A DNA stretch of 64,000 nucleotides from an uncultured Alphaproteobacteria bacterium (GTDB taxonomy: Bacteria > Pseudomonadota > Alphaproteobacteria > Rhodobacterales > Rhodobacteraceae): NCBI GenBank assembly GCA_902524845.1, contig CABZEW010000003.1:1-64000 (forward strand), in the 5' to 3' direction. Below are positions 38,718-47,933 of this stretch, piece by piece (positions within the stretch are counted from its first letter, which is position 1; the number at the start of each line of letters is the position of its first letter). A program made the position numbers and the translations under genes. The notes under the pieces are model-generated. The model saw only the letters and a program-made list of their open reading frames with translations, ran no database searches and had not been told where the DNA came from.

Positions 38718-39473
38718 TTGAAAGTGCTACGGCAGTTTAAAATAAATTTACTTCAAAAAGAAATTCATCGATTAGCTCTTTTCCTAGACGTTGATGGAAC
38801 TCTATATGAGATCGAGAAAAGTCCTCATTTGGTTAGACCTTGTTTTAAATTACAAAAAAAACTTCATATCATCCGCAATAAACTTGGAGGCGCCCTTGGG
38901 CTTATAAGTGGCAGGACATTAAATGATCTAGATAGAATTTTCGATAATACTCAAATTCCTGTTGCTGGTAATCATGGAGCACAATTGAGAGACGCACTCC
39001 GAAGCAAAGACTATCCAGCCAATGCTAAAAAAATAGAGGAAATTTTCTATAAAATTACAAAATTAATTGGTAGACAAAATAATCTCAAGGTTGAAAATAA
39101 AGGTTCAAATTTAACTGTTCATTTTCGAAATTCTACGATCCACAGAAAAGAATTTAAGAAAACTATAATGAAGCTCGTGAAACATGAACCAGAATTAATT
39201 TTCCTTGAAGGCAAGGAAGTTTTGGAAATTAGACCTCTGCACCATGACAAAGGAACAGCGATTGCGTTTTTCATGAGAACAAAACCTTTTTTAAATCGGA
39301 TACCAGTTTTTATTGGTGATGATGTGAGTGATGAAGATGGCTTTGAAACTATTAACAAACAGGGTGGCTTGTCAGTGCGCGTTGGAAAATATAAAAAAAG
39401 TAAAGCCAATTACTTTTTACCTGACGTTAAATCTGTTCATATAATACTCAACCAGCTTTTGAAGCTAAGGTAA
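38718..39473 (+). CDS. otsB: Trehalose-6-phosphate phosphatase
   Basis: 251 aa; LFLDVDGTLYEI, GLISGRTLNDLDRIF, GDDVSDEDGFETIN; adjacent to otsA. Confidence 0.9.
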   Translation: MKVLRQFKINLLQKEIHRLALFLDVDGTLYEIEKSPHLVRPCFKLQKKLHIIRNKLGGALGLISGRTLNDLDRIFDNTQIPVAGNHGAQLRDALRSKDYPANAKKIEEIFYKITKLIGRQNNLKVENKGSNLTVHFRNSTIHRKEFKKTIMKLVKHEPELIFLEGKEVLEIRPLHHDKGTAIAFFMRTKPFLNRIPVFIGDDVSDEDGFETINKQGGLSVRVGKYKKSKANYFLPDVKSVHIILNQLLKLR

Positions 39474-39486
39474 AAGTTGGAGAATT

Positions 39487-40887
39487 ATGAGAAAAGTAGT
39501 AGTAATTTCTAACAGAGTTATGCTTCCAACAAAAAAAAAGCCTGAGGCAGCTGGAGGTCTTGCTGTTGCATTACTTGACACTCTTCAGGAAACAAGCGGC
39601 ATATGGTTTGGTTGGAGCGGAGATATAACTTCAAACAAAGATATAAAACCAGTTGTAAAAAAGGATAAAGGAATAACTTTTGCCACAGTTGATCTAGTTA
39701 AAAAAGACTACGAAAACTATTACAACGGGTACTGTAACGAGGTACTTTGGCCTATCTTTCACTATCGTTTAGACTTGGTAAATTACACCAAAATAAAATT
39801 TGAGAGTTATACTAGGGTTAACAATTCTTTTGCCTTAACGATCAAGAGTCTTCTTGGCAATGAAGATTTGATCTGGGTCCACGATTATCATTTTTTATTA
39901 ATCGCAAGAGAGTTACGAAAGCTTAAGTGTACGCATAAAATTGGCTTCTTCTTACATATACCATGGCCATCAAAGGAAATTTTAACTGCATTACCTGATC
40001 ATCGAGAACTGGTTGATGCACTCTTAGACTATGACTTAATAGGCTTTCAAACTAAAAACCATGTACTTACTTTTTTAGATTATATAATCAGTGAGCTTAA
40101 AGGGTCAGTCGAACCTGATGGATCAGTTTTTGCCCTAGGCAAAAAATCTAAGGTAAAGCATTTTCCAATATCTATAGACACAAACAAAATTATAAATATT
40201 GCTGAAGAAACTGATAGCTCTCCTCAAGTAGAAAGATTGGTAAAAAGTATTAAAACAAATAAGCTAATTGTTGGCGTTGACAGACTAGACTATACAAAGG
40301 GACTTGAAAATAGATTTGTGGCATATAATCATCTTCTTACCAATCATAGTGAACACATAAGATCGACAACTTTCCTTCAAGTGGCCCCGACTTCAAGAGG
40401 ATCTGTTTTTCAGTATAAAGAAATAAGAAAAAAACTCGAACTTACTGCTGGGAAGATAAATAGCGCGTATGGAGACTTTGATTGGACACCGATAAGGTAT
40501 CTCAATAAAGGCTATCAACAAAAAACTTTAATGGGATTTTTTAGGCATAGCAGGGTTGGACTTGTAACACCGCTGAGGGATGGAATGAATTTGGTCGCTA
40601 AGGAATACATAGCGTCCCAACGGCAAAGTGATCCCGGAGTACTTATTTTATCCAGATTTGCAGGTGCTGCGGAAGAATTGACTGACGCACTAATTGTAAA
40701 TCCTCATGATCCAGAAGGAGTAGCAGATGCATTGAATCATGCCCTAAAAATGCCAAGAAAGGAACGCATTAGGAGATGGCTTAATGCTGTTGATCAATTA
40801 CATTCTTTTAATATTACCGTTTGGAGGACTCACTACATCGAAGCATTAGAAACAGCAATTACTTCATCGCCCAATAGGCATAAATGA
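39487..40887 (+). CDS. otsA: Trehalose-6-phosphate synthase
   Basis: 466 aa; [64 protein letters not shown]. Confidence 0.95.
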   Translation: MRKVVVISNRVMLPTKKKPEAAGGLAVALLDTLQETSGIWFGWSGDITSNKDIKPVVKKDKGITFATVDLVKKDYENYYNGYCNEVLWPIFHYRLDLVNYTKIKFESYTRVNNSFALTIKSLLGNEDLIWVHDYHFLLIARELRKLKCTHKIGFFLHIPWPSKEILTALPDHRELVDALLDYDLIGFQTKNHVLTFLDYIISELKGSVEPDGSVFALGKKSKVKHFPISIDTNKIINIAEETDSSPQVERLVKSIKTNKLIVGVDRLDYTKGLENRFVAYNHLLTNHSEHIRSTTFLQVAPTSRGSVFQYKEIRKKLELTAGKINSAYGDFDWTPIRYLNKGYQQKTLMGFFRHSRVGLVTPLRDGMNLVAKEYIASQRQSDPGVLILSRFAGAAEELTDALIVNPHDPEGVADALNHALKMPRKERIRRWLNAVDQLHSFNITVWRTHYIEALETAITSSPNRHK

Positions 40888-40916
40888 ATACACCTCGCTT
40901 CGTTTAAGTTAATGCA

Positions 40917-41085
40917 TTGGACAACACATCTGATTACAGTGTTTGTGATTGTCACGATAACTTACAAGAGGCATGAAGAATTAGAAATATTTTAAGAGTT
41001 ATAAGAAATCTAATAACCCCTGATATCAATATCTAAAGGTTTTGATCCCGTGTACCATATATTCGAAACCAAATACCTCAGCGAT
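40917..41085 (+). repeat. tRNA-Gln-derived att-like repeat, copy 9 (most diverged alignable copy)
   Basis: ttggacaacaca...tgataactt..ataacccctgatatcaatatctaaaggttttgatcccgtgtacc; 38/49 to tRNA-Gln 3' end. Confidence 0.8.
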
Positions 41086-41182
41086 TTATAAAAAAAAATA
41101 TTAGCCCGATATTTTTTATGAGTAATTGAAATAATACTTTATAGATAGTTTATGTTCGCAGTTTATTCACATAAAAAGGACT

Positions 41183-42034
41183 ATGATGCTTGTTGATGTT
41201 GGTTCGGCGCGCCTTTTTTTTGAAGTCGTAGGAGAAAGCCTCGATACTGCCACTTTAAAAATGGAAAAACGTCCAACATTGATCTTGTTGCATGGTGGGC
41301 CTGGCTATGACCATACAACATTGCGCCCGTATTTCGACCGTTATAGCAATACGCATCAGTTAATCTATTTAGACCATCGAGGTTGTGGGCGCTCGACAGG
41401 TGCGCGAGAAACTTGGCATCTGGATCAATGGGCTGATGACCTTGCCGTATTTTGCAGAACGCTGGGCATTGACTCTCCTAGGGTATTCGGACAGTCTTTT
41501 GGGGGAATGGTAGCAATGCATTTTGCAGCACGTTATCCCGCAAGAATATCTAAACTGATCTTATCCTCGACAGCAGCACAATTTCGTCTGGACGAGACCG
41601 TAAAAATAATGCGCAAACTAGGGGGTGACCGTGCTGCAGACGTATCACATCGGCTCTTTTCAAAACCGTCCCAAGACGCTTATGATACTTACGGTGACGT
41701 ATGCTTGCCACTTTACAGCAACCCAAACGCGCCAGAAGCAGCCAGTTTCCGTGAACGCGCTATCGAGCGTCCAGAAGTCGCCCTTCATTTTTTTTCTGAC
41801 GAAATGGCTAGTATGGATATGCGTGCCGAGATTGCTAATATCACTTGTCCTACGTTAGTGATTGGAGGAACACTGGATCCCGTCACACCAACTGTATGTT
41901 CTGAAGTCATTACTGACTCCATCGGTAAAAATGCTTGCCTCCATATGTTTGAAGGATGTGGACATGGACCGCATCGAGACGATCCAGATGGCGCTGAAAA
42001 AGTTATGCGCCGCTTTCTTGCTACCAAGACCTAA
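41183..42034 (+). CDS. Alpha/beta hydrolase (proline iminopeptidase-like)
   Basis: 283 aa; LLHGGPGYDHTTLRPYFDRY, LDHRGCGRSTG, FGQSFGGMVAMHFAARYP. Confidence 0.9.
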   Translation: MMLVDVGSARLFFEVVGESLDTATLKMEKRPTLILLHGGPGYDHTTLRPYFDRYSNTHQLIYLDHRGCGRSTGARETWHLDQWADDLAVFCRTLGIDSPRVFGQSFGGMVAMHFAARYPARISKLILSSTAAQFRLDETVKIMRKLGGDRAADVSHRLFSKPSQDAYDTYGDVCLPLYSNPNAPEAASFRERAIERPEVALHFFSDEMASMDMRAEIANITCPTLVIGGTLDPVTPTVCSEVITDSIGKNACLHMFEGCGHGPHRDDPDGAEKVMRRFLATKT

Positions 42035-42171
42035 ATACATCCTTTAAGTGCTTATATCAGAACCCTTAAGAAAAACCTGGTTTTACTTATGAATGATTGG
42101 ACCCATAACTTATCAATACTCGGTTGGTGTTGCAAAAATTGTATATCTTTATTTTGATTATTCTATAGATT

Positions 42172-43584
42172 ATGCGAATGCTTAAATTAAAAAACGTTCC
42201 GGAAGAATTACAATCCGCAATAAGTGAAAAGGGATATGATAAATTAACCACAGTCCAAAATTTGGTCCTCGATCCAAGTAATATTGGTAAAGATCTTCTG
42301 GTGAGCTCTCAGACTGGCTCTGGCAAAACACTTGCTTATGGTTTGTCAATATCATGTGATGGGCTTAAAGAAATTATAGATGAGGGTAACAAACTAAAAA
42401 CTCTTATCGTTACTCCTACACGCGAACTGGCTTTACAGGTTTTTAGCGAATTGGTGTGGCTGTTTTCCAAGACTTCTATGTTAATCTCTACAGCGATAGG
42501 TGGAATGGATATAAAAAAGGAGAGAAAGAATATTGTAAAAGGAGTCGATCTTTTAGTAGGGACACCTGGTAGAATAAATGATCACATGCGTAGAAAAACT
42601 TTTGACCTTACCCACCTTAAATCACTCGTACTTGACGAAGCTGATGAAATGCTAGACCTAGGCTTTAAACAAGATTTAGACATTATAGTAAATCAAAGTC
42701 CGAAAGATAAACGGATTCTTATGTTTTCGGCAACGATCCCCAAAAAAATATTGGTATTAGCATCAAAGTATCAAAGAAACGCAGTGAGGGTCGAAGCTAC
42801 AAGTCTAGGCAAAGCCCATACTGATATATCTTATGAAACATACCTGATTAAAAAGTATGATGTCGAGAATGCTATATTTAATTTTCTGCGCTTTCATGAT
42901 GATAAAACGATAATAATTTTTTGTTCTACCAGAAGCTCTGTGACGCATATTTCCTCTCGAATATTAAATAGAGGTTTGTCAGTGGTATCTTTATCTGGAG
43001 CTCTGAATCAATCAGAACGCTTTAAAGCGTTGCAGTCCATCAAGAATGGACGGTGCAAGATATGTGTTGCAACGGACGTAGCAGCAAGAGGAATTGATTT
43101 AGTTAATCTGGATATTGTGATACATGCTGAGCTTCCTCAAAATTCAGAAATTTTAATACACAGAAGTGGAAGAACAGGGAGAGCTGGTAACAAGGGGCGG
43201 AGTATTCTTTTTTGTTCACCCGGCGAGAGGAGAAGGTACGAAAGGTTGATCCATTCTGCCAAAGTAAGGCCAGTTATTAACAAGTTTCTTTCTCAAGAAG
43301 AAATAGAGCGCAAAGATAATGAGAAGATCATTGACTACCTTTCGAAAAGTCAAAAAAAGAATCCTAGCGAATTAAAGTTAGCTAATGAACTATTAACTCA
43401 GTTTTCTTCTGAAGATATTGCTGTAGCACTAATAGAGAATTTTAAAGGAAAGTTACCTCCCATTGAGGAAGTGGAAAGTTTTACTGAAGAAAAAGTTAAC
43501 CTAATGAAAAGTGATCGAAAGAAGAAAAAAAGAGGAGAAAAACGAAACCGTGGCTCCTTCTCAAAAAAAAAGCAGAGATCCTGA
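42172..43584 (+). CDS. DEAD-box RNA helicase
   Basis: 470 aa; SQTGSGKT, PTRELALQ, VLDEADEML, FSATIP, HRSGRTGRAG. Confidence 0.95.
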   Translation: MRMLKLKNVPEELQSAISEKGYDKLTTVQNLVLDPSNIGKDLLVSSQTGSGKTLAYGLSISCDGLKEIIDEGNKLKTLIVTPTRELALQVFSELVWLFSKTSMLISTAIGGMDIKKERKNIVKGVDLLVGTPGRINDHMRRKTFDLTHLKSLVLDEADEMLDLGFKQDLDIIVNQSPKDKRILMFSATIPKKILVLASKYQRNAVRVEATSLGKAHTDISYETYLIKKYDVENAIFNFLRFHDDKTIIIFCSTRSSVTHISSRILNRGLSVVSLSGALNQSERFKALQSIKNGRCKICVATDVAARGIDLVNLDIVIHAELPQNSEILIHRSGRTGRAGNKGRSILFCSPGERRRYERLIHSAKVRPVINKFLSQEEIERKDNEKIIDYLSKSQKKNPSELKLANELLTQFSSEDIAVALIENFKGKLPPIEEVESFTEEKVNLMKSDRKKKKRGEKRNRGSFSKKKQRS

Positions 43585-43730
43585 CGATGCTTCTGCCAAA
43601 TTTTTTGACATTCTGTAATCTTCACAAGATGCACAAAACAATAAAAAAGTGATAAAGGCTTTTAACACACAAAACTATTTTAGATACTCAATGAAATGCG
43701 CCGTGGATTTTACTCATAAAACTCAGAAGT

Positions 43731-44144
43731 TTAACTATACATTTGCGCAACAGCAGAAATAACTCCTCGTCTGTTCAAACTTTGATCGACTGACGAAGGC
43801 TCTAAGATCTTTTGCAAATAATCAACAGCAGTTTGCGGATTACAGTTTCCACACATAAAGACATCAATTGACGCAAAGTTACGTTCTGGCCATGTATGTA
43901 TACTGATATGACTTTCAGATAAAACAGTCACACCACTAACACCCATCCCCTCACCAAAAGGATGAAAATATGAATGTACAATGGAGGCGCCAGCCCTGAG
44001 CGCACTTTCTTCAATAGTCTTTTGAATAAAATCTAGATCGCCCATTCGCTCTACACCCCAAAAGTCAGCCAAAATATGACGTCCCGCAAACTGATCACCT
44101 GTCAAAGAACACATTGAGAAATAATCACTATCGAGATGGTTCAT
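43731..44144 (-). CDS. speD: S-adenosylmethionine decarboxylase proenzyme
   Basis: 137 aa; LSESHISIHTWPE..IDVFMCG canonical processing/catalytic motif. Confidence 0.9.
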   Translation of the reverse strand: MNHLDSDYFSMCSLTGDQFAGRHILADFWGVERMGDLDFIQKTIEESALRAGASIVHSYFHPFGEGMGVSGVTVLSESHISIHTWPERNFASIDVFMCGNCNPQTAVDYLQKILEPSSVDQSLNRRGVISAVAQMYS

Positions 44145-44145
44145 A

Positions 44146-45057
44146 TTATGCAGCCTCTTCTTTTTTATTTAATTTAGTATTAATGTCTTCTTCAATCCAT
44201 GGAGGAAGAATAAAAGATGCGCGATGCATTGCGGGACTGTAATGTTTAGTTCTAATGCATGCTTTTTTAAATCGTTGATCTATTTGTTCTAAATTTGGTA
44301 GCGACCAGGCCCTGTTTAGGGCTCCGAAGCCAAAGGTCATATAACCTCCATAATAGGTTGGAACTGCAGCAATATAGCAACTCGCATTCAGTCCCGCATC
44401 TTTTAGACAGCGCAGTGTGGTCCCAACTTCACCAGGTTGAAATTGAGGAACGCCTCCCTGCGTCGAGATCAAAGCATTTTCGTTAAGAATTTTAACAATA
44501 TTTTTATAAAATTCATGGCTGAATAGCTTTTCGCCTGGTCCTATTGGGTCAGTAGAGTCAATGATAACCGCATCAAATTTTAACTCTGTTTCTTGGACAT
44601 ATGCAAAAGCATCACCAACAATTAGCTGTACTCTTGAATCTTTGTAAACTTTACCAGCGTTATTTACACTTGGCATATGCTCTACACAGGCATCAACCAC
44701 ATGCTGATCAATTTCTACCATGACAACTCTTTTTACGCCTTTATGACAGAGAACCTCACGCAAAATCCCGCCATCGCCACCACCAACAATAAGGACATTT
44801 TCTGGGTTTTCATGAGAGAAAAGAGGCACGTGCACCATCATCTCTTGATAAACAAACTCATCACACTCTGTGATCTGAATAATCCCATCAAGGGTCAACA
44901 CGCGACCAAGTGAGTCATTTTCGTAAATTGCAATATCTTGATATTGGCTTTTACCCTCAAATAAAGTTCTACTTATCTCAAACCCCTGAAATGCCTTGCT
45001 GCCCTTAGAAGTGTAAATACTGTGAACATCTTCTATGAAATTAGGCCGCCCGTACAT
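44146..45057 (-). CDS. speE: Spermidine synthase (polyamine aminopropyltransferase)
   Basis: 303 aa; LTLDGIIQITECDEFVYQEMMVHVPLFSHENPENVLIVGGGDGGILREVL. Confidence 0.95.
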   Translation of the reverse strand: MYGRPNFIEDVHSIYTSKGSKAFQGFEISRTLFEGKSQYQDIAIYENDSLGRVLTLDGIIQITECDEFVYQEMMVHVPLFSHENPENVLIVGGGDGGILREVLCHKGVKRVVMVEIDQHVVDACVEHMPSVNNAGKVYKDSRVQLIVGDAFAYVQETELKFDAVIIDSTDPIGPGEKLFSHEFYKNIVKILNENALISTQGGVPQFQPGEVGTTLRCLKDAGLNASCYIAAVPTYYGGYMTFGFGALNRAWSLPNLEQIDQRFKKACIRTKHYSPAMHRASFILPPWIEEDINTKLNKKEEAA

Positions 45058-45493
45058 CTTGAACCTCCTCAGTAAAATTCCTTACGCCATCTTTATCTTC
45101 CTTATGGAACCCACGGTCCATATTGTGCATATTGGCCTTGGCAGGACTGAAATATTTTTTACAAACCCCAAGAGCCACCTCAACATCGAAAGCTTTACAG
45201 GAGAAAACATCTATATATACCTGTCCTATATTTTCTGCAAAATGAGCAGCAATATTTGAAGTTTCAATCATCTGAAGTAAAGTATAGCCCGCTGCTTCAT
45301 AGGAGTGCGATGCAAAATGCTCAACTATAGGCTCACCATAGGCTATCATATCAATAGCTTCTACAAGCTCTTTACTCCAATTCAGGATGTTTTCTTTATC
45401 AGTCAGTAGCTTTTTAGGACAACCATTAAAGTCTAACACTAAATGCTGACCCCATGGAGCTCGAATCGGCTTAGTTTGATTCTGTGACGTCAT
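45041..45493 (-). CDS. Divergent SpeD-family (AdoMetDC-like) pyruvoyl decarboxylase paralog
   Basis: 150 aa; GQHLVLDFNGCPKKLL...IETSNIAAHFAENIGQVYIDVFSCKAFD aligns to SpeD S-H-I-S-I-H-T-W-P-E region with substitutions. Confidence 0.75.
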   Translation of the reverse strand: MTSQNQTKPIRAPWGQHLVLDFNGCPKKLLTDKENILNWSKELVEAIDMIAYGEPIVEHFASHSYEAAGYTLLQMIETSNIAAHFAENIGQVYIDVFSCKAFDVEVALGVCKKYFSPAKANMHNMDRGFHKEDKDGVRNFTEEVQDVRAA

Positions 45494-45546
45494 TCTTTTC
45501 TCCTCGTGTTACTGGCTTGACCCAGCATTTTCAAAAGAAAAAGCCT

Positions 45547-45600
45547 GCGTTAAAAACGCTAAACGGTAAATGCCAAATCGTTATTATAAACGCGATGGCA
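45547..45600 (-). promoter_or_regulatory. Structured leader upstream of the speD-like/speE/speD operon
   Basis: Two adjacent hairpins on minus strand: TGCCATCG...CGATTTGGCA and GCGTTTTTAACGC. Confidence 0.45.
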
Positions 45601-45904
45601 CACAACGTTGATTAATAACGCAAACCTTCTAAAAACCAGGCGGATGGGACTTTATGGTTTCTAGCATGAAACAAAGCCCGTACCGAATTAAAAACATTTA
45701 CGCCGTTGCATAACCATTATCTGAATTTTCAGGGGCTAGAGACACGTGCGCAAGCGCATGTATACAAAATTTGAAAAAAAAAGAAATAAAAAAATGCTTC
45801 TGATTTTAATTACGGAATAAAACCACAAGCATTGACCCACATTAATATTAGTTCGAGAATATACATAATATAGTTTAAGTAGGAATCAGAAGAGTTCCCT
45901 TGTG

Positions 45905-46657
45905 TTAAAAATACATCAATATAAAACCGACTAAAATTCCACTAACACCAATCAAGAAGGGTCCATCCCATGTATGAGGCGATACAGCCTCAGTAATCAT
46001 TATAATTAAAGGCAACAGGCCAACGGCATAGATAAATTGCCTTTCGGTGAATAAGTCTCCGAACCAGAACAACACTCCTATTGTAGAAAGAAAAACCGTA
46101 AGGCTTCCCTCCAAGGTTCTAAAAAATTGTTTTTTGGTGAAGAGCGCATAGGTTTTGTATCTGAACTTTCCAAATCTAACCCCAATAGGTTCCGCCAATC
46201 CATCTCCAATCATTGCCAAACAAACTACAAGCAATCCAATGTCTGCCCAAAAAATCCCAAAATAGATTTCCACTAAAATAGCCAGTGAAATAACTATTAT
46301 AATGCTCGCAAAAAATTGACTTAATAACCACAGCAATGTGTAGGGCCTATCCTCTGGTCTATCAAAGCTTAAAAAACATCTTTCTAAAAAATCGGAATTT
46401 TTCCTGAAATAAAAAGGTGCCAAAGTCCAGAGGAATCCAAAAGCTCCCAATAAACCCAGAAGTTCACCAGGACGGTAGGGAAAACAACTAGCTAGAAAAA
46501 TTGGAAAAAATAGAAGAAAAAAGTGATGGATTTTTCGAGTGTAATTAACTTTAATTTTATATTTATAGACCCAATTCCCAAGTAGAAAAGCCAAAAACCA
46601 AAAAGAAATAAACTTTACTAACTCTAATATAAGAAATGTCATTTTAAATATCCCCAA
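45905..46657 (-). CDS. Polytopic membrane protein, phosphatidate cytidylyltransferase/dolichol-phytol kinase-like
   Basis: 250 aa; RKIHHFFLLFFPI, LAMIGDGLAEPIGVRFGKFRYKTYALFTKKQFFRTLEGSLTVFL. Confidence 0.65.
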   Translation of the reverse strand: MGIFKMTFLILELVKFISFWFLAFLLGNWVYKYKIKVNYTRKIHHFFLLFFPIFLASCFPYRPGELLGLLGAFGFLWTLAPFYFRKNSDFLERCFLSFDRPEDRPYTLLWLLSQFFASIIIVISLAILVEIYFGIFWADIGLLVVCLAMIGDGLAEPIGVRFGKFRYKTYALFTKKQFFRTLEGSLTVFLSTIGVLFWFGDLFTERQFIYAVGLLPLIIMITEAVSPHTWDGPFLIGVSGILVGFILMYF

Positions 46658-46664
46658 TCACATT

Positions 46665-47540
46665 TTAACTTTTTCTTGAAATCAGAATCCCCCCAAAAAC
46701 AATTAGGCTGCCACCAGCAACAGTTGCAAGTGTTAAGGGGTCTTTGAAAAATATGATCCCCACTAATGATGCAAAGAAAAGATGAAAATATGAAAATGGT
46801 TGCAAGACGCTTGCTTCTGCATGCCGATAGGCGTTAGTGAGCAAAAAGTGTCCTACCAGGCTAAACACACATAATAAAACTAGGAAATATATATCGGAGG
46901 TTTGTATAGGTTTGTAGAATAGTGGACTAGGAATTGTAATTGCGATCGCCGATACTAAAGATACCCAGAAAAAACTGGTTTCGGTATTGTCTGTAGAGGC
47001 AACCTTGCGCGTAAGAACGGCATAAATCGCAAAGGTAACCGCAGAAATCAAAGGTAGGACAGATACTAAAGAGAATTTAAGGTTTATCGGATTAATAATA
47101 ATGATTACGCCGAGAAACCCTACTCCTACTGCAACTAACTTTATTCTTGTAACTTCTTCTTTCAAAAATACACCTGATAGGAGCACGGTAAGAAGAGGAA
47201 AAACAGCCATTAATGCGTGGGTAACTATCAATCCGACTTGAGTATATGAGTAGATGGCCATTAATAAAGATGAAATGAATAAAAGACCTCTAGAGATTTG
47301 AGCGACTGGTTGCTTTGTCTTGAGAATCGACGCTAAAACCCCCTGCCCTCTAAAACTGACTAAAATAACAAAACTTCCAATTATCCAAAAACGAAACATA
47401 TTTATATTTAGAACATCATAAAGTTCGGCCATATAACGCGACATACCGTCCATCAGTGAAAGAAAGAAGGTTGCAATAATGAGAGTTATTATTCCTCTTT
47501 TTGATGAATTATTCATAGACAGCTTGCGGAAAGAAACCAC
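46665..47540 (-). CDS. EamA/DMT family transporter
   Basis: 291 aa DMT protein. Confidence 0.85.
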   Translation of the reverse strand: MVSFRKLSMNNSSKRGIITLIIATFFLSLMDGMSRYMAELYDVLNINMFRFWIIGSFVILVSFRGQGVLASILKTKQPVAQISRGLLFISSLLMAIYSYTQVGLIVTHALMAVFPLLTVLLSGVFLKEEVTRIKLVAVGVGFLGVIIIINPINLKFSLVSVLPLISAVTFAIYAVLTRKVASTDNTETSFFWVSLVSAIAITIPSPLFYKPIQTSDIYFLVLLCVFSLVGHFLLTNAYRHAEASVLQPFSYFHLFFASLVGIIFFKDPLTLATVAGGSLIVFGGILISRKS

Positions 47541-47585
47541 TCCAATAAATGGACTATTTTTTAAGATTTGGCAATATGTTAAAAA

Positions 47586-47933
47586 TTAATAACCTTCAAC
47601 CAAAAGGATATACCCTTTTGAGTTCAGTTTACGAATATCTATTATTTCTGCGTATTCTTTAGAGTGATAAAACTCTTTTGCTTTTTCCAGGCTGTCGAAT
47701 TCAACCACAACATCGCGATTCCCCTGTGGCGTCCCTTCAGCAACATATTGGGTAGAACCTCTTACTAAATACCTACCCCCGAACTTTTTAATAATGGTTT
47801 CTGTTTCAGAAGCGTATTTTTTATATTTTTCAGGATTTTTGATCGTTATCTGTCCAATAATATATCCTTTTTTCATAATTTTTTTTCCAGTATGCTCTAT
47901 TTTAAACTGACTTTTATCTAGGCTGAGTCTCAA
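47586..47933 (-). CDS. DUF1330 family protein
   Basis: KGYIIGQITIKNPEKYKKYASETETIIKKFGGRYLVRG..VVVEFDSLEKAKEFYHSKEYAEI; likely start is internal Met near 47876. Confidence 0.8.
   Translation of the reverse strand: MRLSLDKSQFKIEHTGKKIMKKGYIIGQITIKNPEKYKKYASETETIIKKFGGRYLVRGSTQYVAEGTPQGNRDVVVEFDSLEKAKEFYHSKEYAEIIDIRKLNSKGYILLVEGY

Larger units (their letters stand above)
10811..41085 (+). mobile_element. Composite array of serial insertions (CIME-like modules) at tRNA-Gln
   Basis: Intact tRNA-Gln followed by nine same-orientation att-like repeats carrying the tRNA 3' end, separating unrelated cargo; no integrase seen. Confidence 0.75.

Noticed and set aside
12799-41085. Repeat family as a MITE or tRNA-derived SINE-like transposon
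   Set aside because: All nine copies share one orientation, are collinear downstream of the source tRNA, and lack visible terminal inverted repeats; serial site-specific integration is simpler. A whole-genome count would settle it.
12799-41085. CRISPR array
   Set aside because: Repeat spacing is 1.5-10 kb with genes between, and no cas genes are seen.
41855-42040. Overlapping short ORFs (41785-42027, 41855-42040, 41862-42047) inside the alpha/beta hydrolase
   Set aside because: Antisense or out-of-frame to a clear full-length gene; no independent support.
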